Source: Symsagittifera roscoffensis (lineage: Eukaryota; Xenacoelomorpha; Acoela; Convolutidae). Taken from it: 64,000 nucleotides of DNA. A program made the position numbers and the translations under genes. Below the pieces are notes generated by a model. That model saw nothing but the letters and a program-made list of their open reading frames with translations. It did no database searches and had not been told where the DNA came from. The DNA is taken from assembly GCF_963678635.1 (NCBI RefSeq), contig NC_087069.1:2184166-2248165 (forward strand), read 5' to 3'. How positions within the stretch are numbered: position 1 is the stretch's first letter; every line of letters begins with the position of its first letter. Below, one piece after another: positions 44,966-55,811 of the stretch.

Positions 44966-45332
44966 CACAGATGCACCATAAGCTCGTTCAGAGCCAAAAT
45001 CGGAAAAGCAGGGTAGCAGCTGCTGAAGGGTTCTTCGTCTTTCTGCTCATGATGTCGAAAACCTCTGGCAGCCGTCAGCAGGTGTCCACGATGAATGAAA
45101 TTGACACCCAGAGCCACTGACTCTGAATGCGTTTCAACCATGTGTATCATGCCAGCTGGCATAAAAAGGACCTTGCGCTCCGTCAGAACAACTTTCTGAC
45201 ACCCTCCAGCATCACAGCGAGGGTCATCCCCGGGAAACATCGGTTTCCAACGCAGAGACTGCTGCATCAGATCTTCCCGGAATATCTGCTTGTTCTTGAC
45301 CGACAGGGCCATCAAATAAAATGTTTTGCAGC
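44966..45332 (-). CDS. JmjC domain, second half (KDM2/KDM7-like)
   Basis: After a strong TTTTTTCTCTTAG acceptor the exon reads CKTFYLMALSVKNKQIF, matching K-x-FYLI-x-P-T-x-x-N of KDM2/KDM7 lysine demethylases, where the Lys binds 2-oxoglutarate. It continues to KVLFMPAGMIHMVET, with the third Fe(II) ligand His in the (F)-(I/M)-P-x-G-x-IH motif, and ALGVNFIHRGHL, matching the GGNF-(L)-H motif. It ends at a GTTAGC donor. These enzymes are Fe(II)- and 2-oxoglutarate-dependent oxygenases that demethylate histone lysines. The Cys-rich insert (DDPRCDAGGCQ) is unusual. Confidence 0.85.
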
Positions 45333-45407
45333 CTAAGAGAAAAAAGAAGTAAATGGAACATATTTATGTATTTCGTTAAAAAAATTGAGCACCAAACTTG
45401 ATATAAC

Positions 45408-45487
45408 TTTTCATTAAAAAGTACAGCACAGATGTACCGGAGAAATCCTGGTGAAATCCACGGTATTAGACTTGAGGTAGGCATGAT
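45408..45487 (-). pseudogene. JmjC domain, first half with HxD, contains a TAA
   Basis: Following a GTACTTTTGTTAG acceptor, the frame that splices to the next exon reads SCLPQV, then a TAA stop at 45,466-45,468, then YRGFHQDFSGTSVLYFLMK. FHQDFSGTSV matches the (D)FHxDFGGTSV motif holding the first two Fe(II) ligands. The stop eight codons before the ligand Asp (residue order V-stop-YRGFHQD) would remove the active site. Either the gene is dying, the stop is bypassed by splicing I did not see, or the base is wrong. The donor is GTTATA. Confidence 0.6.
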
Positions 45488-45558
45488 CTAACAAAAGTAC
45501 CCGAAAAAGATGATCGAAATTTAATTATAACGAGCTAGTTTTAGTTTCATATGCTTAC

Positions 45559-46118
45559 TTGCGAAAGTCTCTCTCTTAGTTTGCCATTGTCAATTGGAGG
45601 TAACATCTCAATCTGACAAGAACTCGTGTTACAAGAGCTGCCTGAAACCACGGCAAAAGTCTGCGGTTTTTCTCGAAGAGCTTTCGTTTCTGCATCCGCA
45701 CCAGAGGAGTTCGTTCATCTGTTCTCAGATCTGCTTCAAGCAGACTATGAAGTGGCGAATAGGAAATGGAGCCTGGTAGAGGAAAGGGCGAAACGAACTC
45801 TCGTACGAGAGGAAGTGGAACTGGCCTCAGACCCGGTCCATTCGGTACCTCGGGAAGTGGTACCGTCCTAATTGGCGCAGCTGGCGCACCGATGGGCAAC
45901 TTGGCGCACCGATGGGTGACTTCCGAGGTTTGTTCGTCGATAGGACTTGTCACTTCTGGAGGGGTAACTGTAGTACCAACAGTACCTGGAGCAGAGCCGT
46001 TGGAGCAGTGCCCTTGTTCATTGATAGTACTTGTCACTTCTAGGGCAGTAACTTTAGTAGCAACAGTAGCTGGAGAAGTGCCCTTGAAGATTTTACCGTC
46101 ATTCAGTGAATTAGAGGG
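45559..46118 (-). CDS. Upstream exon(s) of the JmjC gene, frame uncertain
   Basis: The region opens after CACTGTTTTAG and reads on the minus strand as a Thr/Pro/Val-rich linker with two VTxxxVTSxI(N/D)EQ repeats. It then switches frame near 45,650-45,720 to TKALREKPQTF and MLPPIDNGKLRERLSQ before a GTAAGC donor. The latter could correspond to the strand before the KDM JmjC core. A small intron or a frameshift must lie between the two frames. Confidence 0.5.
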
Positions 46119-46395
46119 CTAAAACAGTGATGTTGATTTAATTGTAGATATTATATAAAAGAAAAACGGTGTTGATCAAAATGGGTTCCTCATCCTCCGG
46201 CTCCATTTTCGCAGCAAAACGTCGCCAATTGTTCCTGCCTGTACCCACTCGCCGCATCTGGCTCTTTCAATTCCTCTTTGCACCAGGTAATCGTCAGATC
46301 ATGCCCATGCACGGCTCATGTTTGTTTCAGGAGGTGGTCCTGCTCGTCGTCTTGGTCTTGGTCGTCTTTCTGCTGGTTCCCAACGCATTTCTTAC

Positions 46396-46460
46396 GGTAG
46401 TCCGTCTCGTCGTCTGCATCTTTGTCGTCCAATTGTGCAGACGTGGACTGAATCATTTGG
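46396..46460 (-). CDS. Small acidic exon of the JmjC gene (probable)
   Basis: After a CTAAG acceptor, MIQSTSAQLDDKDADDETDY leads to a strong GTAAGA donor. Sixty-five bases; assignment rests on splice sites and acidic composition only. Confidence 0.45.
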
Positions 46461-46546
46461 CTTAGTGCTTAAACAGTTTGAACATGAAGTCATTAAACAT
46501 ATATCATATTTAGTATCTTTTTTCAAAAGCACACATCTTCACTCAC

Positions 46547-46875
46547 TCTGATCATCGCCAATTTCATCCTCGCAGATCAAATTTGCCCTCGCTCTGAATG
46601 GTGTTCGGCACACCTCATAAATGTCCCGCACAAAGTTATAACTTTTTCTAGTGGGAGAGAGCAGCTTTCGTTTGAGCCCAGATCTTCGATTGGCGCTTAT
46701 TCTCTCCCAGCATCCAGGCGACAACACATGATCCGCAGTTCTGTAGCAGTCGCTGAAGCGCTCCCTGCCACAGAACATGCAAGTCAGTTTCTGCAGTTTC
46801 GCATCCCTCTTCTGGCATCGCTTTTCAGCAAAATGCGGACCATGTTGCTTTTTTGAGAAAATTGTAGGTCGCACT
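46547..46875 (-). CDS. Upstream exon with possible zinc cluster
   Basis: After a TTTCTTTTCGTTTCGAG acceptor the exon reads CQKRDAKLQKLTCMFCGRERFSDCYRTADHVLSPGCWERIS, then a basic stretch RKLLSPTRKSYNFVRDIYEVCRTPF, and ends in an acidic DEIGDD before a GTGAGT donor. Four Cys and one His (C-x2-C..C..H..C) suggest a zinc finger. It is probably the first recognisable exon of the JmjC gene, on the same strand about 1.1 kb upstream of its core. No named family was recognised. Confidence 0.5.
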
Positions 46876-46899
46876 CTCGAAACGAAAAGAAAAATAAAA

Positions 46900-47141
46900 T
46901 CAGTCCAAGAAATGATTAATAGCAAAGACCTCCATAAAATATAAAATCAGTTCATATTTGAGGTTGGGGAAAGGAAAATGATCCCTTGATTTTAGTGGAA
47001 TTCGCAAATTCTTTATCACTATTTATGTCATTTTTTTTAACCAGGATCTAATATTTCATAACCTTTGTCACATCAAATTGGTGATACCCTTTAGGATGTG
47101 AAACCGGTACCTCAATTGTGAAATGCGAGCCTTAAATTTCA
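46900..47141. other. No gene seen
   Basis: AT-rich sequence upstream of the last recognisable exon of the JmjC gene. Confidence 0.4.
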
Positions 47142-47339
47142 TTACGAGGCCAAACTGTGCACTGGATAAGAGCACAATTTTGTGTCTGTTTGTTTCTGGA
47201 TTCCAGAGACAAGTATTTAAACATGAGAAAACTTTGTCGGAAAGTTCAAGTGAAAGTAAAGAACAAAAGAAGAATAAATGGAGCGTCCTTGTTGCTTAAT
47301 ACGCTTAAAATGCACAAAATGCACAGTTTGGCCTGGTAA
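47142..47339. mobile_element. MITE with 20-bp terminal inverted repeats
   Basis: TTACGAGGCCAAACTGTGCA at the left and its complement at 47,320-47,339 (right end read inwards: TTACCAGGCCAAACTGTGCA) differ by one base. The 198-bp body has no convincing ORF. A left end of the same family lies at 39,004. No clear target duplication was identified. Confidence 0.8.
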
Positions 47340-47738
47340 CGTTTTTTACGATATACATTAAAAAAAAAAAACGTCTTTGAGGCCACAATAAATGTGATAC
47401 ACGTTTACTTCGTTGTTTTAAAAACATCCTGCACAGGCGCGGATTCATCCCTTAACCTCTTGTTTGGGACCCATATTCTATACCCCAGGCCATCAGACCC
47501 GTTAGTACTCAAAGACAATTGTTAAGAATAATATTAAACTTCCTTTGCACTCGAAGCCAGTCATATATCTGGTTGATCGGTAATGAATAAAGAAATCAAT
47601 TCGAAAATAAAACCGAATCGGATCTGAAAACAATTTTAAACTAAATTGATAGGATCAACCGCGGTTATTTAATACTAAAATAATCAGTTTTAAAGAAAAA
47701 GTAGTTTGAATTCAAAATCTTGATGGCATATCCGTTAC

Positions 47739-47820
47739 AAGGTACCATAAAAAGGAGAAAATAACAGGATCCAAAACCGCGGTTTTGGATCTTGTTATTT
47801 TCACCCTTCTGCGGTACCTT
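47739..47820. repeat. Long spacerless palindrome (41-bp arms)
   Basis: Arms 47,739-47,779 and 47,780-47,820 are reverse complements except at about seven positions. They are centred on AAAACCGCGGTTTT, with KpnI-type GGTACC near both ends. As DNA it could extrude a cruciform and as RNA it would form one hairpin. Confidence 0.85.
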
Positions 47821-48039
47821 TGTAGCGACCTGGGTTGCCCACCATAAGGCGCAATCCGGGGATTATCACCCTATAAAGATATATCCCCCTATATTGCCCC
47901 ACGAATTTTGTACCCTGTTAACTACCCCCATTTTAAAATCCCAAATACTGATTATAGTTCGTTGCAGTTCTGCTAGATCTCAAATACTGACGAAATCCCA
48001 ATTACTGACAAAAGTTTCTGCAATTGTCAAACTTTTTGT

Positions 48040-48465
48040 CACTAATTGTGTTTCTGTCAAAAATTGGGATTTTGTCAGTTTTTGGGATTTTGTCAGTAAT
48101 TGGAATTTTGTCAGTATTTGGAATTTTGTCAGTAATTTGGTTTTTTCAATGTTCGGGATTTTGTCAGTATTTGGGATTTTGTCAATAATTGGGATTTTGA
48201 CAGTATTTGGGATTTTGTCAGTAATTGGATTTTTTCAATATTTGGGATTTTGTCAGCATTTGGAATTTTGTCAGTAATTGGGATTTTGCCAGTATTTGGG
48301 ATTTTGTCAGTATTTGGATTTTGTCAGTATTTAGGATTTTGTCAGTAATTGGGATTTTGTCAGTAGTTGGGATTTTGTCAGTAATTGGGATTTTGCCAGA
48401 ATTTGGGATTTTGTCAGTATTGGGATTTTGTAAATTTTTGGGATTTTGCAACTGCAAAATCTTGT
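48040..48465 (+). repeat. Minisatellite, GGGATTTTGTCAGTATTT type
   Basis: About 24 tandem copies of a 16-18 bp unit with few variants (TATTT or TAATT in the spacer). Both strands therefore show long low-complexity frames, which are not genes. Confidence 0.95.
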
Positions 48466-49010
48466 CAGTGTATAAGGAGATTTTCTCATCGAGTTAAAAT
48501 TTGTAAGGTAAATTGGAACAAAATTGGAACAAACTGATCAGTACTTGAGGTTGATTTGAACTGCAAAAAAAACTATTGAGATTTTGCAAAACTAGAACAA
48601 TCTATTTCAGTTTTTAGGATGGGCAATAGACAGCGCGGCGCCATCACAAGTTCTTTTCTGTCAAAATTTGAGATTTTCAGTATTTGGGATAGACTGCACG
48701 GCGCCATTACACATTCCCCTCCGTCAAGATTTGAGTTTTTACAAACCTCGAACGAACCACTACTTCAGTATTTGGGATGAGAAATAGACTGAACGGCGCC
48801 ATTAACTCCTGTCAGTTTTGAGATTTTGCAAAACTGAACGGACTATATCCGTATTTGGGGTGGGTTAAGAAACTAAAAGGCTACACATTTAATTCAGAAA
48901 CGATGATATAATTAGTGTTTTCTTTACTAGAAAAAAATAGAAGGTAAAAGACTTTTTTCAAGAAAGCATATAACAGGAAAAATTAGGAGCGTATATGAGG
49001 AGCGTATGAT
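48466..49010. repeat. Dispersed copies of the CAGTATTTGGGAT word
   Basis: The area contains three loose copies of a longer block (CAGTATTTGGGAT(G)..AATAGACTG..CGGCGCCAT) at about 48,610, 48,690 and 48,760. No coding sense was seen. Confidence 0.5.
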
Positions 49011-49500
49011 AATCAAGAATTATGAAATCTAACATCCAAAATCCAACTAATCAAATTCAAGAAACACTAATTAGTGACTCTTTTAGTTGACGGCTTAAAA
49101 AGTATCGAAACAATTATGACTCTAAATGGCTTTGAAGTCCATCCGCCGGCTTTGAAGATCAACCCAAGTTTGGCCAAGTCGGTTAGGCCAAGTTGAAAAT
49201 CACAGGAAAAAAAGGGTATAACCTAGACTTACAAGGTATAGTTAAACTTGGATATTTCAAGATTTTTTGATTTGCTTCGGTTACCATAACCATTTGGTTT
49301 ATCTCCTCCGATTACCATAACCATTTGGATAATGAAATCTAAACACTTGAAAATCCAATTACTCAAACTCAGGGAACAATTAGTGACTATTTTAATTGAC
49401 GGCTTAAAAAGTATCGAAACATTTATGACATAATGAAGCTTCAAAATTGTTTCGATAAATTTGGCAAGATAAGCCGGTTAGGCCAATTTAAAAATCACGC
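49010..49500. repeat. Tandem duplication, about 310-bp period
   Basis: TTAGTGACT.TTTTA.TTGACGGCTTAAAAAGTATCGAAACA is present near 49,070 and again near 49,378, with similar flanks (AATCCAA..TCAAA and CGGTTAGGCCAA). A smaller 17-bp duplication, TTACCATAACCATTTGG, occurs at about 49,280 and 49,312. Confidence 0.75.
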
Positions 49501-49945
49501 CAGAATCCACAATTAGTTTTCCAACTAAGCAAATTGGTAATTCCACGGATATGGATAATTTAAGTAACACCCTCTATTCATTCATCACTGCACCTCTTTC
49601 AAATTCAGTTTGAAAGTCTTCTAAATTCATTCGTTACTGCACCTGAAACAATTCCGACAAACAAAACCGACACGAATATCGACAAAAACCGATACGACAC
49701 TCGACGTACTGACAATCAAACCGAAATATGAATCGACAGTCAAATAAACGAGATACGAATTGGGACGCACAAACCGACGCGTACGAAACCACATACAATT
49801 GAACGACTCGCGGGATATGAAAAACGACTCCTCGAACACCGAGAAAAGTATGGATCAACAATTGTGGAATCGCTATTCGATAGCATCAGATAATGATTGA
49901 AAATTTGTAGACGCCAAAATTCTTGACGAATAAGCAGGAAAAAAA

Positions 49946-50347
49946 TTGGCAAACAAATATCGAATAGTGAAAAGACTAGTTTCAGATATGGTCAAAGGAA
50001 CTTTATTGGAAGTTGACGATCTTGTACGAAAAATAGCAATACCCCGGCAGTCATTCGATTGCAGTAGCAGCAGGAATCATGCAGATCTTAATTCTACAGG
50101 GCTTCAAGGAAATACCGTGGAACGAAAAACGGAAGAACCTGGTCAAGTTTCTCTTTTCAGAAACAATGCCACCCGAATACTCACCTTTTATTGTTATAAA
50201 CCAACAGAACAGATCGACACCGCCCTTAGAACATTTAGGAAGTTCATCAAGATTTGCATCAAGTCAAATGCAGTAGAGCGCAAAATATTTCTGCGTACGG
50301 ACAAAAGCCAATGCGGAATTTCAGAGCAAATAGTTAATCATTGTTAA
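49946..50347 (+). CDS. Unrecognised open frame, 133 aa
   Basis: The frame starts MANKYRIVKRLVSDMVKG.LLEVDDLVRKIAIP, a plausible amphipathic helical segment that continues upstream without Met. Beyond about residue 50 another frame looks more protein-like (MQILILQGFKEIPWNEKRKNL), which suggests a frameshift. Its last codons lie in the NAE..SLTIVxGI repeat also seen at 52,950 and 55,960. It may be gag-like sequence of a retroelement; unproven. Confidence 0.35.
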   Translation: MANKYRIVKRLVSDMVKGTLLEVDDLVRKIAIPRQSFDCSSSRNHADLNSTGLQGNTVERKTEEPGQVSLFRNNATRILTFYCYKPTEQIDTALRTFRKFIKICIKSNAVERKIFLRTDKSQCGISEQIVNHC

Positions 50348-50738
50348 TGGAATCCTCAGCCAAGGCTTAAAACACTGAGAATTCAAATTTATGAATGTAC
50401 GTACCCCTTTGTTTAATTTTATCATTAAATTCAGCTTACCGTGGAAAAGAGAGCAGATACGCTATGGAGCAGAACGTTGGTCCCACCACAGCAGGGAACC
50501 AAGAATAGGGTTGGTTGTACAGCCAAACAAATTCCCTAAGACACTTAGGAGCAAAGCTGACCAACAGTGGCGATTCACCATTTTTGTTGCGGCTGGTTAA
50601 TGGTGTCTCTAATGAGCAGTCATCTGGTACAGTCTCGTGGCTCCCACTGTATGTGTCAAATGACACTACAGACTTCCGCCCACTAACTTGCTAGCCAGAG
50701 ACTGGTAAAAGAACTGAACTTAATGTGCCATTTCGAAA

Positions 50739-51086
50739 ATGTTACCCAAGACGTCACTGGCACTGGCCAGCTGTGTGAAAACAGTTCTTCGTAAAATGGC
50801 ACAAAAAATAACTGATGAAATGCATCCTTACGAAAAGTTTGCCATTCAGCGCTTTGAGGAAAATTTAACCAGACGGGGGGCCAAAAAACCATTTTTTCAT
50901 TTCACCACTGTCTCGATAGGAGGAACAGCAAGCATAGGGGCAGTCTCTCTTCCTGGAATCTGTGCGCTGACTGTCATCGCTGACAAGGAAGAAAGGAAAG
51001 AGGCTAGCACAGAAATTGAAGATCTCTTTGAAGGAGTATGGAAAAATTGTTGTTCGCCCCAAAGAAAATACAGATACGTACGTTAA
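50739..51086 (+). CDS. Unrecognised open frame, 115 aa
   Basis: The frame reads SLALASCVKTVLRKMAQKITDEMHP.EKFAIQRFEENLTRRGAKKPFF and then a hydrophobic stretch (SIGGTASIGAVSLPGICALTVIAD) followed by an acidic helix. Composition is gene-like. No family was recognised. Further open frames follow at 51,184-51,760 and 51,772-52,011 in different phases. Confidence 0.4.
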   Translation: MLPKTSLALASCVKTVLRKMAQKITDEMHPYEKFAIQRFEENLTRRGAKKPFFHFTTVSIGGTASIGAVSLPGICALTVIADKEERKEASTEIEDLFEGVWKNCCSPQRKYRYVR

Positions 51087-51183
51087 GTCTGTAAAAGTGC
51101 TATAGGCCACCTACACGTGTCTCGTCTCGAAAGTTCCTGGGAAAACCCTCGGGTGCATCACCACTAAAGACTTCAGTGATTTT

Positions 51184-52011
51184 TTGCGAAAGAGCTTGAA
51201 GGAATGCACGCAAATATTAAAAGCAAGATGTTATTTCAATGCTATAGAGTACAAAAAGTGGGCTGGTTTACTATCAAGTTCCAGTGCTTATCTTTGGAGA
51301 ACAAGGATTGACGCCCTTCAAACTAAAACTACTCCTAATGCCACAGCTTGTGGTGAGCAATTTTATACAACTTCCGTGGGAACATTTCTGCGAAGCTCTC
51401 CAAAAATCCCATCAACATTCGAACAAGGATTTTCAAAGTAGGACAATGCGAGGCGGAGGAAGATTGCATAACCAAGACCCATTAGTCCTCAAAATGTTTT
51501 TTTTTTGTTCATTCAGCAAGTTCATCAAATCTGGCAAGTGCACACGTAGTTGTCTAAACATTGCGGGAGACCTCTTGGCAAGAAACAGTCCTATCCCGTC
51601 GTATTTACAAATGAGTCAAAAAAATCTAGAAATTCCGAATGTTGCCGTCGGTGAAAAGCGTCCATCTAGTCTGCTGCTTTCTGCTTTGCGTTTTTATTTT
51701 TGGGTACTTTCGGATGCACAGCCGAAGCAGTTGAGTGAAAGAAACCAAAACCGAATCTAGCACCTCAAGCTATGGTGGAAAAATGGATCCATGATTTCGG
51801 AGATACTGTCCTAACCAATTATAATGCTCAAATTCTTCGAGGACATTCCAAGACACCTAGCTGCTTTGTTCTGCTGAAAGATGACAAAAATTTGGTCAAA
51901 GGAACGACGACTGTAGATGAACGTTTGCAAAACCGAGTAGCTAAAAACGAGTCAACATCTGATTTGGAATCTAGTGATACTGGGCAAAAACAAAACGAAA
52001 GAGCTGGCTAA
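51184..52011 (+). pseudogene. Broken open frames of unknown family
   Basis: Overlapping frames at 51,184-51,441, 51,284-51,760 and 51,772-52,011 give protein-like text (IEYKKWAGLLSSSSAYLW; RFYFWVLSDAQPKQLSE; KWIHDFGDTVLTNYNAQIL; CFVLLKDDKNLVKG). Further plausible pieces continue to about 52,290. Frame changes suggest a decayed gene or element ORF that may begin at 50,739. It lies between two copies of an LTR-like repeat (50,315 and 52,835). Confidence 0.4.
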
Positions 52012-52804
52012 GAAAAACTATCACCTGCTGTCATCCAGTGCTGTAAAATTGCGGGTAGTGATTTCAAGTTTTTGAAGCTAGAATACTTAGTTGACTCTCT
52101 TTACTCTGATTCAATTATTGATCCAACATCTTACCAGCCACATCCGGGGAGTATTTTTTCAGCTATTTAGGTCAATGACAAGCGACAACTTTTGATGGAG
52201 CAATGTCAAACTAGCGGTGGAAGTAAGGTTTCTGTAATCGTGGCTCTGAGGAAACATAGAGCTGAAAAATTACCGCAGATTCTAAATACTGATCCCCTAG
52301 TACCCCCTCCGTGTAGCTGAACAAACTCAGCCCACATTGTACTCAACCCACAACAGCACAACCAAACCAGAGATCATTTTCGGCGACTTCAGTGTTAAAA
52401 CGACGTTCAAGTAAGACACGCTAGTGGTATGCCCTACATATCTCGTCGGGGGCCTTTCTTGGGGTCTTTGCGTGGGGTCTAGGACAACAAGCCAACGTGA
52501 CTTCAAGCCGAACGGACTTCAGGCCGAAATTGAAACTTTACAAGCACCTCAAATTGCTATTTTTTCATTGGCATCCGTTAATAATATCAGCCAGTTTTTG
52601 AATTATCCGGCTTGAAGTCCCTAACTTTACGTTTCGGCTTGAAGTACCATCGGCTTGGTATCCGGCATCCCTTTCGTGAACCTTTGTATTATACTTGTAC
52701 CAATTTCGGGCGACAATGAGTCTGGGTGGCTCCCAGATGATTCCCTCAATACCGGTTAATTCTCACCTCTGGAAAAGGTGAGGGGGACCCGAGTACCTGT
52801 TTTA

Positions 52805-53110
52805 TGTGATCTCACGTAAAATGAACTTGTATTAGAGCGCGACAGATTGTTTTTATTGATTCCACAAATTGTTAGCGGGTTCCGCAGATTGTAAGTGAGA
52901 TCTCCAGCAATATTTAGCTGGAACAATGGCTAGCTAAAACAACAAAGGCGGAAATTACAAACAAATAATTAATCATTGTCTGTGGAATCCTCGAACAAAT
53001 CTTAAATCATTACTTAAAGAAATTCCTGGATTTACTTTTTCAGAAATTAAATATAAAATTGAAGATCTGAATGAAATGGCCATTTTGATTTGTAAATCCG
53101 TAATTTGATA
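52805..53110. repeat. LTR-like repeat, left copy
   Basis: Starting TGATCTCACGT, it contains GACAG.TTGTTTTTATTGATTCC, CCGCAGATTGTAAGTGAGAT, AACAATGGCTAGCTA and ATCATTGTCTGTGGAATCC. It matches 55,812-56,110 over about 200 bp with few differences. Flanking a decayed Ty3 integrase, the two probably are its LTRs; TG..CA ends are not certain. Confidence 0.6.
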
Positions 53111-53119
53111 AACCAGCAG

Positions 53120-53320
53120 CATTGAGCAATAAATTTAGCTAGAATAACGGATGCGGAATTTACCAACAAAGACTTAACCATTGTCTGTGGAATCCATGAA
53201 CAAATCTTGAATCATGACTCAACTAAATTCGTGAATATACCCTTTTAGAATTTAAAATCTTTGGTGCCGTGTCAAAAATAGTTATGCTTTTGACTTAACT
53301 CAACCAACTGAAACTGTTAA
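53120..53320. repeat. Extra partial copy of the LTR-like repeat
   Basis: GCTAGAATAACGGATGCGGAATTTACC then ACCATTGTCTGTGGAATCCATGAACAAATCTT repeats the inner part of the 52,805 copy. Another diverged copy lies at about 50,310-50,390 (AATGCGGAATTTC..TTAATCATTGTTAATGGAATCC). Confidence 0.6.
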
Positions 53321-53779
53321 ACCAAATAACTCTATTAGTTAAATTGCATAATCCATAAAAAATGCCTAGGGATAAAATTTTTTTAACAAAGTTGTTGACT
53401 TTGGTTTAACTCGGCTAATCAAAATTTTATGTATTCGCTATTATTGTAAGAACTGATTCCATTTTCATTATAGGATGGATTAACAGTGACAACTAGTCGT
53501 AGTTTTAAATTTAAAACTATGGCATACCCCGAATTATTTCGTAAACGCCCTAGAATGTGAATTCAAATTAATTCGTAGCAGCCATAGATTCACATTTAAA
53601 GCTAATAAAACCATTTTTTAAATCATTATTTAACTAAGTTCGTGTATATACACTTTTACAATTTCAAGTTTGATTGAAAATGGCCATTTTGATTTTTAGT
53701 TTTAGTTTCACATTACAGCTCTACAGTTCTATTTTCTATTCACTAACACGGTCGAAAAAACTTCGTAAAACTTTACCGT

Positions 53780-55610
53780 TTTGAATAGAAAAAAACTAGA
53801 CCGACCATCGATCGCTGTAAATTCAATTGTAAATACTTTTCTCCCGTCGGGTAAGAGTAATTTATGCGATGTGATTGATCAAAATCGAATCGATGGCTCT
53901 TTAGCTTCATTTAATCATAGAAATGTTTCTGCTATTTTTTACAGCAAGATAATTCGCTTTTAGCTACAAAATCATTTCGTTTTCGGCATTACTAAATTGC
54001 ATAATGCTGAACGATAGTTTGATACCTAAAAGGTTGAAAACCACGAGAACTTCATCATCGAAATTTTCTGACCCTTTAGTAATTGTCCCAGATTGTTCTG
54101 CTAAAAAAATCAGTCCCGTACCAGAGGAACACAATATTGCTTTGAAATTTAAAGACGACCTACTTAACAAGGACCACTTTATTGAAACGCTACAAAGCTA
54201 ACTTATCTTACCTTCTTCCGCAATTATACCAGAAAATCATTGCTCCAAGAAGTTACTACCCATAAGGACCAAGGATTACAAATTCTATTCGGATCTAATC
54301 ACCACACTGAAGACAGGACGCCCCCCGGAAACTCATGGATTCTACATGAAAAACTATGAGAAGGACCTGCACACCACCTGCACACCAGATAAGATCTTTT
54401 TTCTTGAACAATAAAACAGTAATAGCAGCTGCGGCCCGAGGCCGATTCAGTTCGAGTTTACACGATTCCCATCCAGGCCAGTTTGGCACGAAGTTTCTGG
54501 CTGAATTTATCTGGTGGCCACATATTTATAGGAAAATATATCACCACGGCAAATCTTGCAAACAATGTTCAAAAGCCGGTAAGAACCTTGAGGTGTTGTT
54601 GGGATTGGAGCCCATGAGCAAATATCGGAACTTTCATTAACGATAAAAGATTAATTTATATTTCGCCGGCTCTTTGGATGCTTTTTGATCTATATTGATA
54701 ATCGTTGAGATCAAGGAAAGTCAGTCATATCAGACCGCCGAGCAAAGAGTTGGGAGCTACATGATGGAGCAGAGGAAGGATACGAATACGAAGACGCGGT
54801 GATGGACTCCTCCTCGGACTCGGACACCCCACTGGCAAAGATTATCCTAGAAGTCGAGCAATACCAATCTTCTCCTCAGACTCGAACATCCCACTGGCAA
54901 AGATTACCCATGGAAGTCGAGCAACCCCAATCCCAATCTGAAATCGGAAACGGCCTACTGTAGCGAAACTGGCCACTACTGGAGGTAACCTTTTTTTAAT
55001 GTATTGGAGAGTCGTATTTTAATCCATTTAAAGAGGCGATTGTTGATTCTTCGAACCATACGGTCACTTTGGAAAATGGACATAATTTAGCCGGAAAGAG
55101 GAACTCATCGCCTCCTCAGAAGTCAACCAGAGCCAACCCTCAAAAAAAGACGACTAGTGGGAAGTTGACTGGCGGAAACCCGACGCTCATACAAACGACC
55201 ACAAATTCGTCGACAGAAGTTATCGTCATTCTGGATTCCCCTCAGAAATCGTCTCAAGACAGCAGTCTTCCTGGACCATCATCCTTCGGGTACGCTCTAC
55301 AGCCAATATTGCTGGACAGCACAACAGAGGAAACGCATCCTGTTGCCACCCAGCCTTGATCTACAATCAGACAGCCTGCTTTCTTGTACTGGTCACCTTC
55401 TGATTTCTTCATTCCCTTCGCAAAATCGGGGTACGTTGAGACATCGCAGAGTCTCCCACCGGAAAATCACCCATCATAGTTGCAGAGCAAGATTCCGGGA
55501 GCGAAATATCGTCGACGATACATTAGGACGTACAACAAGCTTTAGAAGAATTTGACGCCGATTACAATTAAAACTAATTGACCTCATTAAAACTCTATTT
55601 TCCAATTTCT
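53780..55610 (+). pseudogene. Decayed Ty3/gypsy integrase fragment
   Basis: The key part is at about 54,430-54,700. It reads RGRFSSSLHDSHPGQFGTK, AEFIWWPHIYRKIYHHGKSCKQC and GKNLEVLLG, the N-terminal zinc-binding HHCC region of integrase (H-x3-H..C-x2-C). The start of the catalytic core (SLDAFxxILIIVEI) follows. Then the text breaks into Pro/Ser/Thr-rich pieces to about 55,560 (SPPQKSTRANPQKKTTSG, QKSSQDSSLPGPSS) that could be the element C-terminus. RT is absent. The fragment sits between LTR-like repeats. Confidence 0.7.
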
Positions 55611-55811
55611 TTATTTTACGATTTCTAGAGTTTGTAGACTTTATTTTAGCTAATTCAGCACTAATTAGATACGTGCTAAGTATGTTTCATATCGACCATC
55701 GGTCGGTAATTCACTTTTTAATGTTGCTTCAGATTAAGTCTTTCGTAATTCATTCTTAATCTCAATTTTTTAGTCAATCCTTTTGAAGCGTCGATCAATC
55801 GCCTTTTACCA

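Noticed and set aside
47157-47339. Sixty-codon frame inside the MITE
   Set aside because: It lies wholly between the TIRs and its ends are encoded by them; it has no domain.
48218-48497. Open frames on both strands through the minisatellite
   Set aside because: The peptides simply repeat the 17-bp unit.
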